Below are positions 12,770 to 26,500 of a stretch of DNA of 64,000 nt, one piece after another. The translations under genes were made by a program, and so were the position numbers. The notes below the pieces were generated by a model, which ran no database searches, was not told the DNA's origin, and saw only the letters and a program-made list of their open reading frames with translations. Location: contig CM041097.1 in NCBI GenBank assembly GCA_023079485.1, forward strand, positions 20,071,158 through 20,135,157. Reading direction: 5' to 3'. Each line of letters begins with the position of its first letter. Positions within the stretch are counted from its first letter, which is position 1. This DNA is from Archilochus colubris (lineage: Eukaryota; Chordata; Aves; Apodiformes; Trochilidae).

Positions 12770-13440
12770 GGCGGAGGGTCTGTCTTGAGATGACAATGCC
12801 AGGAAGCAGCGAGGGAAGGAGGCTCCTCCAGCCTCCCCGCACCCCCGTGTGCGCCGGGAGCTGCTGCGGGTCTGGGCTTATGCAACATCCCACGCCGGGC
12901 TCTGACTCACAGGCACTTACCTCACCGGGGACAGCCTAAAAATAGGGTTTCATTCTTAACTCTGCACAGCCGGGCTCTGCCTCTCTTCCAAGAAGACCCT
13001 TGACGGGATTAAAATAGAGCGAGCTCCGCGCTCCCTTTCCTGCCGGAGATGTCTGCGCTGCAGCCCGGCGCTGGGGGCTTCGCTGGAGGGTTGGGGCGGC
13101 AAAGCAGAGGGCTGGAGGTTTGCCGAGGCAGAGCAAATACCCTCCTCTGATCCCCTTCCTTGCCAGCTGATCCCAGCCCGGGTGCCAGGAGCAGGAATCG
13201 GGCAGCGGGCAGGATGGACACCGGGGAGCGCCGTGCAGCAATTCCCGCAGCTTTGGGCAGGGATGCGGGGCTGGAAGGATGTGCGGTCATCCCGGGGCTG
13301 GGGGGAGGAGGTGGCTGATCCCAGAGCACCGGTTCCTGTGGGAACAAACCTCCCGTAAAACCCTCTCTGCAGCCCCAGGTCAGAGCCGAGAGCTGCCCCC
13401 TGGCCCCTGCACACCCCTCTCCTGACCCAGCCCTCCTTCC
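12770..13440. promoter_or_regulatory. GC-rich block with AP-1 site, candidate enhancer or weak promoter
   Basis: GC content and CpG frequency rise clearly above the flanks, though less than in the two real islands. The block has a perfect AP-1 word TGACTCA at 12903-12909, and a second one (TGAGTCA) lies just outside at 13568-13574. AT-rich TATA-like words (TTTAAATAC near 12760, TTAAAATAG near 13010) sit beside it. An open frame of 243 codons on the minus strand (13009-13740) resembles no protein I know and is probably chance. I infer a possible regulatory element, without proof. Confidence 0.35.
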
Positions 13441-16400
13441 CCCATCATCACTTTGTGTCCCCTGGGACTTGTCCTTGTTTCCAGCAAAAGCATCAGGAGG
13501 CCCCGGAGTGATCCTGTGTTGGGGACTTGGGGTGGCAGTGGCCAAGCAGCACCAGGTGGGCACAGGCTGAGTCAGTGCTCCTGCCAGTGCCACCAGCAGC
13601 TCTGGTTTTGTCTTAAAACCAAGTGACTTTCTAGCTGCCACAGTGGCTGGAGATGGGCTGGAAATGCACATTGGGCTCTCCAAAGTCTGAGCAAGTAAAC
13701 TTCCAGATGAATTAGAAAACTTAAAAATAAATCTAGCCACTGATACATCTCTCGTTTTCTGTCTGGCCTGAAGAACAAGTGGTGAAGCTTTGGGTCAGTG
13801 TAATTGGTACAGGGCTGCTTCCCCTCCTCTCTCAGCTTGTGAACCTTTGGCTGAGAGTCATTTGGAGAGGGTCTGGAGATGGTTTTTCCCTACAAATTCT
13901 AACTTAAGCAATTTGAGAGTGGAAAAAACCGGTGTGTAGAGCACCATACTTGTTTTGCTTCCATCTGCCTTATTGGAAACATCTCTTTCTAGGTTGACTT
14001 CTTTTACCTGGGATTTCAGCCTTGGCCCATCTTCAAAATGGCAGTGGGATGAACACTGTGAACTGGAGGCTCTCTTGCAGGAGTGTTCACCCAGGGTGCT
14101 TGCTGTCCCTATTTAGCCAGCTGGACTCTGGAGGGTTACCATAATGATACCATTTCTTCAACATAAATCCTGTGCTTAAGGAGATCCGTGACCAATCATT
14201 GATTCCAGAGCTAACCTTACAGCCTATTTGTAAGGAATTTTAATTGGATTATAATAAACATATCTGCTCTCTAAAAGCCACATAAAGACTTGTCTTCCTT
14301 AACTTTCTGCTTCTCCCTGGGGGCACTAGCAGGGCGAGGTGCTTCTGCCCTGGTTATTTTGCCTCAGGCTTTCTGTCCTTGCAGCAGCTGTAAGCAGCCT
14401 GGGGACTGGGGGGACCATCAGCATCATGCACTTCCCTTTATTTTTTGCATCCCAAGAACAGGAGGGCTGCCCTGCCCGACCTGAGGAGGTGGCAGAGGGA
14501 TGTTGGTGTGGTCAGGACTGACAAGACAGATGCCACCAAGAACAGAGGGGATGGGTGGCTCTGAGTGGCAGGGCATGGTGGCAGCACTGCATAAACCCTG
14601 TCACTTCATTGCCAGGTGCATCTGAGCTGCTGCTCTGCAGAGGAATTCGGTGAGGGTTTTGCCAAGGGAGGTGGCAGGAGGCTTTGATGCCGTGTGGATG
14701 TCTGAGGTGTTTCCCTGGTTGCTGCAAAAATTGAAATCACCTGTTTGATGTGATTGAGAAAGAATGCAAATGGCCTTGCAGGAAACCCCAGGGAAGAGGA
14801 AGGAGACACTGGTGAACTGTGAGAAAGAGAAAATGATAACAAAAGGGAGGAAGCAATCAGAGGGAGAGAGGAACTGTTTAAGGCAACAGGTGCCCTAAAA
14901 AGAAATAAATACAAAATTAAAGTAGGACCAGGATAAGGGGCAGCAACAAGAAAGAAAGAAAAGAGTTTTCACATGCAGGGAACAAAGCTCCTAGGCCAGA
15001 GGTCAGAGTGAAGGAGGAAAATGAAAAGATATAAGCTGATTTATGAAAGCTGGAGAAAGCCAGTCTGCTGTAGCCTGCATGTCTGCAGTACCTGTCCTAC
15101 ATCCTTTCAGCAGTGCAGGAAAGGGTGTAGCTGAAGGATACTGCTTTGGAAGTGCTGGAGCCTAATTACTACCTCCTGTTATTTGGGACAAGTGTTTTAA
15201 ATTTGCATTCTGCCCTGAGAGGCATTACTCCCTCTAATAACTTCAAGGCTTGGTTTGGAGCCCGGAGAAGGAGATTTCCGAATAGCATAAAAGTAAGTCA
15301 TGGGCCTTGGAGATGGGAGCAGAAGTTGTACAAGTGCATCAGGAGCCAGGTGCTTGCTTTTGTCATGTCTTTAAAGAAATGTCTGTCTGGTGGCCAGAGG
15401 AGAAACCTCTCCTTGGCTGTGCTTGCCTGGCACAAGGAGCAGGGAGAGTCAAGAAAAACTCTCCTTTGTGTCTGACTTTCCTCCTTCCTTGCTGTGGGAC
15501 AAATCCTGTGTTCTGTGCTGCTCTGGGTAATGTCATGTGAGACCAAACCAGCCTGAGTTCCCCAGGAGAATTGCTGTTTACATAAAGTGAAATGGCATCA
15601 GAGCATGAAATGAAATGGCATCCCGATGCTGCTCTGGTTTTAGGGTAGAGAGCAGCCAGGTGCTTTTGCCAGGTCTTGCTGTGATCTGTGCATGGGAAAC
15701 TCTCAGAGTTTCCCAACTGGGCCATTAAATAAACAAACTCAGAATAAATCCGGTGTAGGCAGTAAACTTCTCAAGCTGGAGAGCCCAGAGAAATCATTGC
15801 ATTGCTAGGGGGGGTTCTGTGCTGTAATTGCAGGGCAAGGGAGGGAGTTGGAAGGTAATGCAAGGAGGGGAAAAAAAAAAGAAAAAAGAAAAAGCTGACA
15901 CAAGACAGAAAAGGAGGAGGGAGAGAAAAGCCAGGAAACTTTTGCATTTTTTTGTTATCCTTAATACAACTGGTCCAAGTTCCATAGGGGCAACCCAAGG
16001 GGACGTGGTTAGGTGGGGACCTGCACGTGGCATCCTTAGTGTTTGGTTTCTTTGGAGTTTTTTGGCTTTTTGGCAGTTACCCAGCATGGTGCTGGGGGAT
16101 GCAGGCAGTCAGGGAGCTCTCTGGAGGGGGCTGGAGGCAGCTCTGCTGTGTCCCTTGAAACAAGGGACAAACACACCACTGGAGCTTTGCAGCTCCTCGG
16201 GGACCTCAGCCATGGGTGCTGATGCTGAAGCCCTCCCGTGGGGTTAGGAGGTTGTACACACACACATGGGCAGCCCTCAGAGGTCTGTGTGGGCAAACCC
16301 CAGCAGGGAGGGAAGGCACAGCAGCTGCCAAGTGGTTCATGTGCTGATGGGGTTGGTGCCTGGCTCTCTCCCACCCTGCTCCAAGGTCTGACTGGAGGGT

Positions 16401-16734
16401 TTGGGGGATTGTCAGCTGATGGCTGTGTTGCCTGTGGTCTGGTTGAGCAACGTGATCTTAGCTCCTGGCCTGCTCATAGAGTTTGCAGGCACTGCTGTGA
16501 GAAGGGGCCATGTTATAAGCACTGATGGGAGTGCTTATAACTACAAACTCCCCAAAGAAATAGCAGCCAGTTCCCCTAAACTCCTGTGCATGACCTGAAG
16601 GGAGCAAGAACCTTGGGAGTGCAGCACAGGAGTAAAGTTCGTGTCTGGCACCAGTGTGGTTTGCTCACCCTGCTGCTCACACGTGAGGCTCCTGAGTTTG
16701 TTCTGCTGTGAGAGGAACAAAGCAGGTCACAGAC
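13441..16734. other. Intergenic DNA, no gene recognised
   Basis: No exon or RNA gene is supported. Purine-rich A/G tracts occur near 14760-15060 and 15860-15930. A CACGTG E-box lies at 16024-16029 and another at 16680-16685. The latter is followed by AGGCT, as in the BHLHE40 promoter. Confidence 0.6.
16680..16690 (+). promoter_or_regulatory. E-box word CACGTGAGGCT, distal copy
   Basis: This 11-mer is identical to the one at 40514-40524 in the BHLHE40 promoter and to 24547-24557. The E-box core is canonical. It lies about 24 kb upstream of the gene. The function is an inference. Confidence 0.35.
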
Positions 16735-16956
16735 TCACAGAATCCCAGAATCATCTGGGTTGGAAAGCACCTCTGGGATCCTCAAGTCCAACTCTTGATC
16801 CACTCCCCCCGTGGTTCCCAGCCCATGGCACTCAGTGCCACATTCAGTCTCTTCTTAAAAACCTCCAGAGATGGAGAATCCACCCCCTCCCTGGGCAGCC
16901 CATTCCAATGCCTGAGCACCTTCTCTGGAAAGAATTTCTTCCTAATATCTAACCAG
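16735..16956 (-). mobile_element. CR1 LINE 3' fragment
   Basis: Read on the minus strand this is a CR1 3' end. The terminal words TCTGGGATTCTGTGA lie at about 16736-16757, followed inwards by the TTTCCAACC block and the CCATGGGCTGGGAACCACGG block. The 5' break is near 16956, where similarity to the other copies stops. It belongs to the same subfamily as the copies at 34727 and 61872. An apparent 71-residue minus-strand frame is simply translated CR1. Confidence 0.88.
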
Positions 16957-19900
16957 GTCACCCTGGAGCAGGCTGTACTCAAAACAATTATTCCCAAGAA
17001 GTCTTCATTTCTGTAAAGCTAGGATGTGGGTTTACTCTAATGACATTCTGGGAGGGTTGCTGCTATTTTTCTTACAGAGTAGCCCATTTTATTTTGTTTT
17101 CCCCCTTTTACTGTTCACCTCTGTGAAGGTGCTTATCCACCCAGATGCTGAGGTATATCCATGGTGGTCATGATCTGCAGTAGTGTCACCTGGCAGGGGG
17201 AAGGACTCTCCTATCCCAGGATTCAGTGGACTGTTTAAAATCCAGAAGTCTGATTGATTGGCTTTTTCACTTGAGGATTCGTGTCGTGTCTGAGCTTGCA
17301 GACACAAGTCATTTGGATGTGAGGAAGAGCACTGCTGATTGGTACTGATATATCTAGGACTGGTGCTTGACTCTCAGCATGCTGCTGGATAGAGTCAGGA
17401 GAAGCACCCAAAGATGCTGCTGCCAGCAATTAAATACTGGAGTGTATGGTTAGTAGGAGGGATAAAAAAAATCCTTTCACTGAGATTTGAGATGTTGAGA
17501 TAACAATTGCAAGTCTTGGGAAATGTGAACCACCCCAACAGTCAATGCTATTTTTCATATTCACAGACTTTTTCAGGGAAATGGTTTTACCATCCTCATT
17601 TTGGACATTCATGTTTATATGGCAGTGGAAAGCTTCTTCAGGCAGGATACTATGTTCATTTAATATCACATACAAAACACAGAAACCTGGACTGGAAGCT
17701 CAAAAAGCCCCACAGAAGTGTTTCTCCATCTTTTCCAAATCCTCTGCAGGGTGAGTTGGGAGCTCTTGAGGGAGGAGCATGCTCCAAGGTTGTAAACCAA
17801 CTCCTGGAGTCTCCTTCTGAGCCCACATTTCCAAGCCTTCACATCTTGAAGGGCAACTTGTCCCATTTCCCTGACTTGTGTCCCTGGAACAAGGAGGTCT
17901 GCTGTGCATGGAATGACAGAGATGAAGCTCAGAGTGCTGTGCAGCCACTTGCAGATACAGTTCTGGGGTGTGTGGGCATTGCTCTCCTGGCCCTGCCACG
18001 GCACTGTTGCTGGGTGGATTTGGCAGCTCAGCTCTTGGAGCCTTGAGCGTTCTTGCCTGGTTTCACCTGGTTCCCTGGAGCTCCCTGGGGAACAGGGACT
18101 GTCTGGTGCTGGTTGCTAGCTCAGCCGTTGTGATTCAGCTCTTGATGCTATAGTTAAACCATAAATTTAACATCTTGCTTCACTGCTGCACTTTGATTAA
18201 AGAGAAATCCACCTAAACGAAACGTCTCGTCAGAGCGGCGGGGTGGGACATCTTTAATTGGCAAAGGAAGAACTTGGGTGGTCCCAGCTCTGTGGTCTTG
18301 GGGACAGACTGGTGTTGAGGAACTGAGGGTGAGCAGCTGCCTGGGGGGGGAGTTGTTTTGGGGCTTCTTGGGGAACTTGGTGTTACTGTCCTGGAGGTCT
18401 TCTGGTGAGGGTGCCGAGCTGGAATCAGTCTGGATTTCTCTGGTGGCTTCCTAGCCAGAGTCTTCAAGCAAATATGTATTTTTTGCATCATACCAGCTGC
18501 TGCCCTTTCTGCCAGTTTCTAACACTTGTGGTTGCTGGCTCAGCTTTCATACACACTGCCACCCAGTGTAAACAAATCCCACCCATGTTCTGTTTGTCGG
18601 ATGAAAGCCCCGTGCGGCGTGTGAAGCGCTGGGAGCTGTCGGGTGCCTGTGGCTCAGTGCTGGTGCCCAGGTGGAGGTTGGGGGAAGCTCCTGAGCTCCC
18701 ACTGCACCTTCCCTGGCCACAAACTCCAACTGAGGCTTTAGCTGATGCATCACTGAAGGGCAATGTCAATGCACAGTCATCCATGTGTAAAATAAGGCTG
18801 CGAGATGGCATAAATAGTGTGTACCATAGCTGGGGTATTCCCTTCGCTTTTCCTGGGAAGAGGTTGGTTTGGTCTTTGTACTTTGGGGTCTCAAAGCAGC
18901 TGGACTCCGCCTGCTGATGGCTTGCCTTTGTGGGTGGTTGAGGGAACACTCAGTAATTAGGTCTCTGAGTAATCAATGCTCCAGAGAGAGTGTGTGGAGT
19001 GGAAAGTGTATGGGCCAGATCCTGAGCAGTGACCCAGGCAAGGTCAGGGTGGGGAGAGAGGAGATGAGAGAGGAATTCTGTTCTTCAGATCCAGGAACTG
19101 AGATGGAGAGCTGCAGGGAGGAGGAACTCTGTATTGATCACTAATAGCTTCTGCCATCACTAAGAGGAGTAGTAATGTAGGAGCACTTTTTCCTAACCCC
19201 ATTTGTGTCAGCTACTCGTATTTTAATGCTACTCAGTATTTGCAAGCCTTTTTTCTTTTTACTCCAGTTATGCATTTTTCACTGTGTAAGGCCCTCAAGT
19301 GGGCTAAGAGGACAAAAGTGAAGATCTCCTGTGTTTTGATTTTGGTGCATTGTGATTTCTGTCTCTGCACGTGTCAAGCTGGCACTGCCAGAGGTTTAAT
19401 TGACTTTTGTAAGCCACATTTCAGGCATGGCAGTCAAAGCTTTCCTGTGACTGTCCCTCTCCTTCTATCCAGAGGGAATTTCCTGCATTTGGAAAGATTG
19501 TTCAGTCTCAGGAACTGCAGCCAAGATAGTGAGCCAGGCAGCAAAGGTCCCAGTAGCTGTCGCAGTAATGAAGGAGCAAGAGGGACACTCGTTCAGCTGC
19601 CCTGAAGCATCACTGTATCCATTCCCTTAGGGGGAAAAAAAGGGGAGGGGGTTTATACCAAAGAGCAAATGGCCTTGAAAGGCAGTTAGTGCTGGAAAAT
19701 GGGCCAAGCAAAAGCTTGCTATTGAGAGGATGGAGCTGTCTGATCCCAGCCTCAGATGAGAAATATGAGTTGGGAGCAAACCAAAGCCAGGGAGAAAGTG
19801 AAAGGTCGGGGAGAAAATAGGAGACCTGAGAAGGCTAAAGACAGTTATGGGTACTGGTTTGCATAGTCAAAGGTGTTCTTTTGAGCCTTTTTGCATTTGA

Positions 19901-22900
19901 CTTTGGGTTTTCATGCCTTTTGACTCTTCTGTGAGGTTCACACCCAATGTATCTCCAGAGCCCATTGCCAGGAGGAAGTTTTGTTAAAGCTGTGGCTCAT
20001 GCAAAAGAAGGATCTGTTTACCATAAGTCTGACCCATCCAGACTACCTAACCAACAAGACGTGCATCCTAGCTGATGTCAGCCTCCAGAGGCACATCTTG
20101 AGTTCATCTGAGATTTCCCAACGATTTGAACAATTCTGCTCAGAAAACCTGATAGCCAGGCACTGCCTGGTGACCATTAATAGCCCCTCAGAGTCCCCCC
20201 CAGCCCTTGCCTTCTGTCACGTGCATGCCTGAAGTGAAAAGACCTGAAAAAGCAAGGAAGAGGCTTTTAACATAAATCATTTGGACTTCAGTTCTGTTGT
20301 GATCTCTCTGCTGGTCTGACAGCAGTTAGCTGTAGCTGGTTGGTCTGCACTGTTAAATGTCAGCATGACTCAACTGGTGTTGGGATCTGCTGGGTCAGGA
20401 GGGGATGGGTTCATGCCCAGGGCAGGAGGCTGCTGCAGTCATGTCCTGAGGAGAAGATGATCCACCCAGCTCCCTCCTGCCCTGTGCCCACTTGGCAACT
20501 GCAGGACCCTTAGAGCTCTTGGAAGGACATTGGGATAACCTGGGCATCCCAGCAGCACGCTCACCCTTCCCAAAGCCAGCTCCTGTACCCCTCACACCCA
20601 GCTGAGCTTGGGCAAGTGTTGGAGCTGTTGTTTCCCTGTGCTCTGTCACAGGCTGTGTGTAGTAAAAGTCCTCTTAAATGACATTTAAATGGAATTCAAC
20701 TCCTGTGGCAGCCCCCTGAAAATTCCTTGCTGTCCCCTGGGTACCACAGGGGCTGGGAGGGACACCAGGGGGTTCTTGAGCGAGGCTGAGGAGGAGATTT
20801 GAAAGCAGAGGTATTGATTAAATAATTAAATGGATACAAATGAGCTTTTCTTGGGATTTTGATTAGCTGGTCCCTGGGTGAAAAAAAAATAAGTGGCCTG
20901 AGAAGACCAGTGTTCTGCCTGGTCTCATTCCTCTGTGAAAAAGCTCTTCTGAATTCCATGCTGCTGGTGCTCTGGCAGGCAACAGCATCACCAGCAATCA
21001 TTTATTTATTTGTTTTCTTTAGCAAAGAGACCTTTTCTTTCCTGATGCCTGCAATAGAGTCCTGTCCTCACAGCAAGCCCAGCTCCCTTCCCCCAGCCCC
21101 TCCAGAGACTTGCCACCAATCTCAGCTGGGGATTTCTTTGACTCCCCCTGAAAACAGTGTCAGAGTTCTCTCCTTTCAGCTTTGGGGAGAAATCTGGAGG
21201 GTTTGTGGGTCTGTTCCTACTGCAGATAAACTCTCATGCTCAGAGCTGCACCACTTCCCAGCAGCAGCCTTGTGTCCCCTGGGTCCCCCTTCTCCCTGGA
21301 GAGCAAGGAGCCTTCAGTTTGCCTGGGTGCCATGCATATACTCGTTTTCCTTGTAATAATGCATCTATGTTAGATGATATAATGGCAGATACACTCAGCA
21401 CATGCTTTTGATAGCCTTTTAGTAGCTTTCAGAGAATATTTGCATTTCCTGATGAGGTCCCCCAGGTGCCAGGGCTGTGCTGGAGGCACTGCCTGGTGTT
21501 TTTGGAGATGCTTCACCAACAGCTTGGCAGTGGAGGGTCCCTGCAAAAGGAGAACTGCAGCCCTGGCACACCCCAGGGGAAGCTGGAGCTGTGCTGATGC
21601 CTTCCTGCAGCCCGGATTGGGCAGTTCTTTCTGGGGCTTTCATTTTGGGTTGTCAGTTCACCTGCTGAAAAGCCAGAATTCAGGCACCTCATTAAATGCT
21701 TTTGGTTTTGCCTAAACATGCACTCTTCCCTGTAAAACTTCTTTTTAATGCTTAGAAAAAGAATTTAAAATAGAGAAAATGAGGGGGAAAAAATAATGTT
21801 TGCAGAGGTATTTGACTATTAAAACAAGGCAATCCCTACAGTCTTTCCCCCTTCATTTTATTTGGAGTGGATGGGGGAAGATGGGAGGACAAGTTGATTT
21901 TCGAATAGCAAATGCCCCTGAAGGGAGAAGAACAGAGGGAAAAAAAAAGTGATCCTTTCAACGAATCATTGACCTAAATTGCACTTTAATGCACATACCA
22001 TGCTGTCCACACCACCTACGTGTCTCCAGGAATACTGCTAAATAACAAGCACTAAATGTTTAGTCATTTCCTGCAGCACGTTTGCAGGAGCCGCTGCCTG
22101 GGCGCGCTCAGCATACGCCACTGCGCTGCAGTTCAAACCCTTGGTTTCCATATCAGCAGCTGCTGGGTTTTAATCTCCTTTTGGGAAAGGTGCCACCAGG
22201 AGCATTGCAGTCAGCCCTAGGTTAATGTTTCAGCAGGCTTTCCTCAGCTGAGAGGGCCACCCCAAATTGGGTTTTTCTAAGCACGCTGTCTCCCGAACCG
22301 AGCGGGCAGCGCTCGGCTGGGCTGCAGGAGATGCCTGGCTTTGTATTACAGAGCAGAACTTTTAAGGAGGTTTTATTGTTCTGTTTTATGAATCTTGCAT
22401 GCTCTGGGGCTGGGGGACAACAAGCCTCACAGGAAAGGGCAGAAGCTGCCCAGAGTTGGGTGGGTTTTAGATGGGTTGGTCCCAACTGCCCTCCAGCCTG
22501 CAGGGATGCTTGCAGGGATGTTGGGGTACCAGTATCTCCTGCCTGCTGGGGGTCCTGCTCTGGCAGGGTTGGTGTTCCTCTCTTGCATGGGAATACCAGG
22601 AATTATGTAGCCATGAGCTCAGTTTTTACTCAGCCTTGAGGGGAAGATGGGGTCCCACCCGGAGGGGTTTGCAGTTTGTGCCTTGGCCGTTCAGGTTTCT
22701 GCCCGAGGAATCCAGGGCTAAATCCTGCTTTTTTAAGAGTCTGCCTTCAAAAGTGGTGGCTGCTTCTCACTTGAAGTTCATGGTAACAGATGGTTAGATC
22801 TCAAAGACATTAGTTAAAAGCTATGGGGTGTTTTTCACCACATGTCTTGCTAGTTTCCCTCCTAAAAGAAAAAAAATCTGTGTGAGAGCCCTCCCAACAT

Positions 22901-23510
22901 GACAGGCCAGATCTGACCGTCTGTTAAGTTCCTTTTATATAATTTCTGCATACCATAAGTGGCCTTTCAAAAGCTGGAGCTCTTGGTGGGTGTTTCACCA
23001 AGCTCTGGGAGGGCAGCAGCCTCTCTGGTCTCCTCAGCATCACCCCAATCCAGAGCCAAAAAAGCATCTCAGTGCAGATCCTGGTTTGTGGGCCTGGAGA
23101 GAGGGGAAATCTGCCCAGAGCACTTTCACAGAGGCTGTGTGGGGGCCTGGGGATTGGGGTTTGGATTCAGGGCATAGTAAGGGCTGATGAAATGCAGCGT
23201 GCACCTTCTGTGCAGCCCACCAGAGTTTTCAGTCTCCTTTAGCAGAGGGAACAAGCAGAAATCTCACAACTCGAGTAAGAGCATATGCTCTGGGAGACCT
23301 CGCTACATTGCATAAGCTTTCCCATCAGAGGAGCTGGCTTGGTGAGCACAGCACATGAGTCAACAGCACAGCTAGACTTGTAACGTGGGAGTCACACCTA
23401 CTCTTGGCTGCAGAATTATCCAGAGAAACAGAAGGTTAATAGGAACAAAATAAAGACTGAGGAGCCCTTAAAGGTTACTTACAGGATTTGATTCAGTTGG
23501 TGAGAGGGGG
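16957..23510. other. Intergenic DNA, no gene recognised
   Basis: No coding exon is recognised. CACGTG E-boxes lie at 19368-19373 and 20218-20223. The stretch at about 21955-22200 has an even, non-repetitive mix of short transcription-factor-like words and some CpG, which looks like a conserved element, but I cannot align it to other genomes. Nothing else stands out. Confidence 0.55.
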
Positions 23511-23576
23511 AAAAAGAAAAAAAAAAAAAAAAAAAGAGAGAGAAAGGAAATGGGTCAAGCCAAGAGAGAGAGAGCA
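23511..23576. repeat. Poly-A and GA-rich low-complexity tract
   Basis: A run of about 25 A with a single G (from about 23511) is followed by GAGAGAGA and a second GAGAGAGAGAG stretch at about 23565-23575. It is simple sequence with no sign of a retrocopy body upstream. Confidence 0.85.
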
Positions 23577-26500
23577 GCATAATGAAAAGTCATGTTGGCT
23601 GTCTGCTGAGGAGAGACAGTTCAGTTCAGACCAGTAAAAATGTGATCAATAAAGCATTACTTTTTTTCTTCCGAATTAGTTGGTTTTGGAGAGGGTCATT
23701 ATTGATCACAAAAATGAAAAGTCACTTGGCTAATGAGAAAGAGAGTGGAGTCAGCTCCAGGATGCTCCAGAAATATTAGGACTGTGTCAAAAGAGTTCTG
23801 CAAGAGAGGTTATGACTCCCCAAAGCATGTAAATACAGGCAAAGCCAGCACCCAACCCAGGGTGTCAGTAGCAACAACACATTCCTTGGATTTGCTTCTG
23901 CCTTTATAGATCCTTACTGTATGTTGGGACAGTTGAGAAAGGGAAGCCAAACAAGGAGCATGCCTGTCTGGGATACTTGGAGAGCCTGAGCATCTCTGCT
24001 CCATGCCCAGAGCTGATCCCCCTGGGCAGGGCAGGGCAGGAGGCAGCAGCTCTGTGCAGCTGATCTGATCCAAACCTTCACTGCAGCCACTGGAAAGGCT
24101 CTGAGTGGGCTTTGGGTCAGGATTATGAAACAGGGATACCCTGACCAGAGGAATCCACAGGGTACTTCGTTTATGAAGATGTTCCATTGAGCAGAACTTA
24201 CCCTGATCCTGAATCCTTACTGTGGGCTGGAGCCAGCTCCCATATAATTAATTGGGCCATTGCATTTGGATTTTTTCAAGAATGCAGTGGCCTCCCTGGC
24301 TTCCTATGAAGAAAAAGAAAGGATACAGAAAGTCATGTTTAGTTTCCAGGGTATTATCTTTGGTTTTTTCCCCTCAGAAACAGGACTTCACATGGCCACA
24401 TCTGGTGTTGCTCACGGGGCAGGCTTGCCTGCCTGAGGTTCACCTCAGTCCTAAATCCACACTGTGAAAATTGGGGATTACCAAGATGTGAGTGAAAGAA
24501 GCCCTTGATAGCTCAGAGCTTCTGCTGGGAGCTTGTAGGAGAGCCCCACGTGAGGCTGCCCTGGAATTGCTCTTGTTATTACATTGGTTTCTTGGCTCCC
24601 CTCCACGTATACCAAGGTCTAAGTGGAACATGTCCGTGGGGGAGGTGTTGGGCAAGAGAAGTGATGCTTCATCCCTCACTCTCATGCTCTTGCAGAGGGA
24701 AAGATCATCTTGTGATCAAGGCACAAGACCAGGAGTCAGAGGATCTGGATTATTGCAAAGTTTGATTTGCCAATATTAGCAGAAGTTCTGACACCTCCGA
24801 ATGCAGAGATGCTCAGGGCATGTGCAGGTTGCCTGCTGCCACAGACACAGCAGGTTTGGGAGTTCTTGGGCTGTTCTTGTTGAGTGGAGAACTGCTTGAT
24901 GGATTCAGCAAAATAATGTGTCCCTGATGATCTCCACTGGGATGGAGCCAGGGAAAAATTAGTGGCCTTAGCCTGAAGTTTTTGGTAATGGTTTTTGGGA
25001 CTGGTTTGTAAGGGGTAATGGAGAGAGGGAGGTGGAGCAGATCTGAACAGCTGGTTTACACCTGCATCCCAAGCTAGGGGACACCTGCACAGTGCTTGTC
25101 TTACCCTAACAGCCTGCACTGGAGGTAATGAAAATCTTCTGAAGGTCAACCCACCACCTTTCCTAGTGCAGAAACCCCACCACGTGGCACCTGTCCTGCT
25201 GCAGGGACACACAGGGGACCACATCTCCATGCCTGTGGGGCAGCACATGGCTCGGGTCATGCCATGCAGGAGAAATCACAGCTCATCTGCCTCCTGGCAA
25301 GGTGTGTTTGGGCACGAGGTCTCACCCCATCCCTTCCCCTTCTGGGGCTTTCCTTGACTCCAGCCACAGCGGGGATGTGGACAGCACATCTGACCAAACT
25401 TCTGCTCTGACAAATGGGGCCACGGGGCAGGAGGAAGGTCCTACATAGTCACCAGATCTGACTTCTGTAGCCAAATGCCTCCTTTTCCTCTGAACCCAGC
25501 TGCTGTGTTTGGGTGCAGAGCCTGGATGGCCGGGGGTCCCCACGGGGAGCTGAGCAGTGCCTGTGCCTGCTGCCCATCACAGGCTCTTTGCTGCATCAGT
25601 TGGCACCAAGCCTTAGCACAGTCTTCAAGTGCTCGAGCTACAGCCCTGCCTTTCCACCAGCGTCTGTGATGGGTCCTGGCACAGGAGACTGCTCAGTTTT
25701 CCCTAAATCTGGCTGAACCATCTCCTGGGAATGGGAGGCAGCTTGCTCGCCATCCTGCTCGCATCAGTCCCGGAGCAGCAGGTGGGAAGTCCAAGTCCCT
25801 CTTTAGCTGAAAACATACAGAGGAGCTTTCATTCTCAAAGTGCACAGTTCCTGAAGGTTTCATGGGGGGAAAAAAAAAAGGATGTTTCCTTATAGGGGAA
25901 AACCAGGATAAAATTTGGTAAATGGAATTGGCTCCTCCGTGCCCCCTGAAAAGGAGCAGACTTGAGGAAAAAGAGAGGCAGGAGGGAGAAATCCCAGCCA
26001 AAAGGGTCCTGCCACCCCCTCCCTGCACTGCCCAGCTCCAAACCACCCGTCTTGTGATTCCTTTTTTAATTCTTATTATTTCAGTCCCATGATTTTGTTT
26101 TCACTGCTCCTAATTCTTTGCCTTGGGGAAGGGAGGCAGGGAACAGCACAGGATTTGTACTGCTGTGGTTTGCCGGGTGTCGTGGGCCATAATCTGACAT
26201 TTCAGTGATGAGGCAGTGCCATCCAGGCTGCAGAAATCAGATTTTGTCTGTGTTTTTGGCATAACTAGTGGTTTTGTTTTGATTCATTTCTCTCGTTCAC
26301 TTCTTTCCTTCTTTTTGTGCAAGTGGTGAAAAAGAAGAACCCAATCAATTCTCAACCTGACAGCAGAAACTGTGGCATTGTATTCGCTTTTGGGCAATTG
26401 CTAAGACATCTTGGTGGAGTACAAGAAAGTTCTTGGCCAGTGACAGGTAAAAATTAAATCCTGCATCAAACTTGACTCCTGCTGAGCTCCCAGAACTGAA

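Noticed and set aside
13009..13740. 243-codon minus-strand frame
   Set aside because: No recognisable domain, overlapping frames on both sides, and GC-rich sequence. It is most likely chance.
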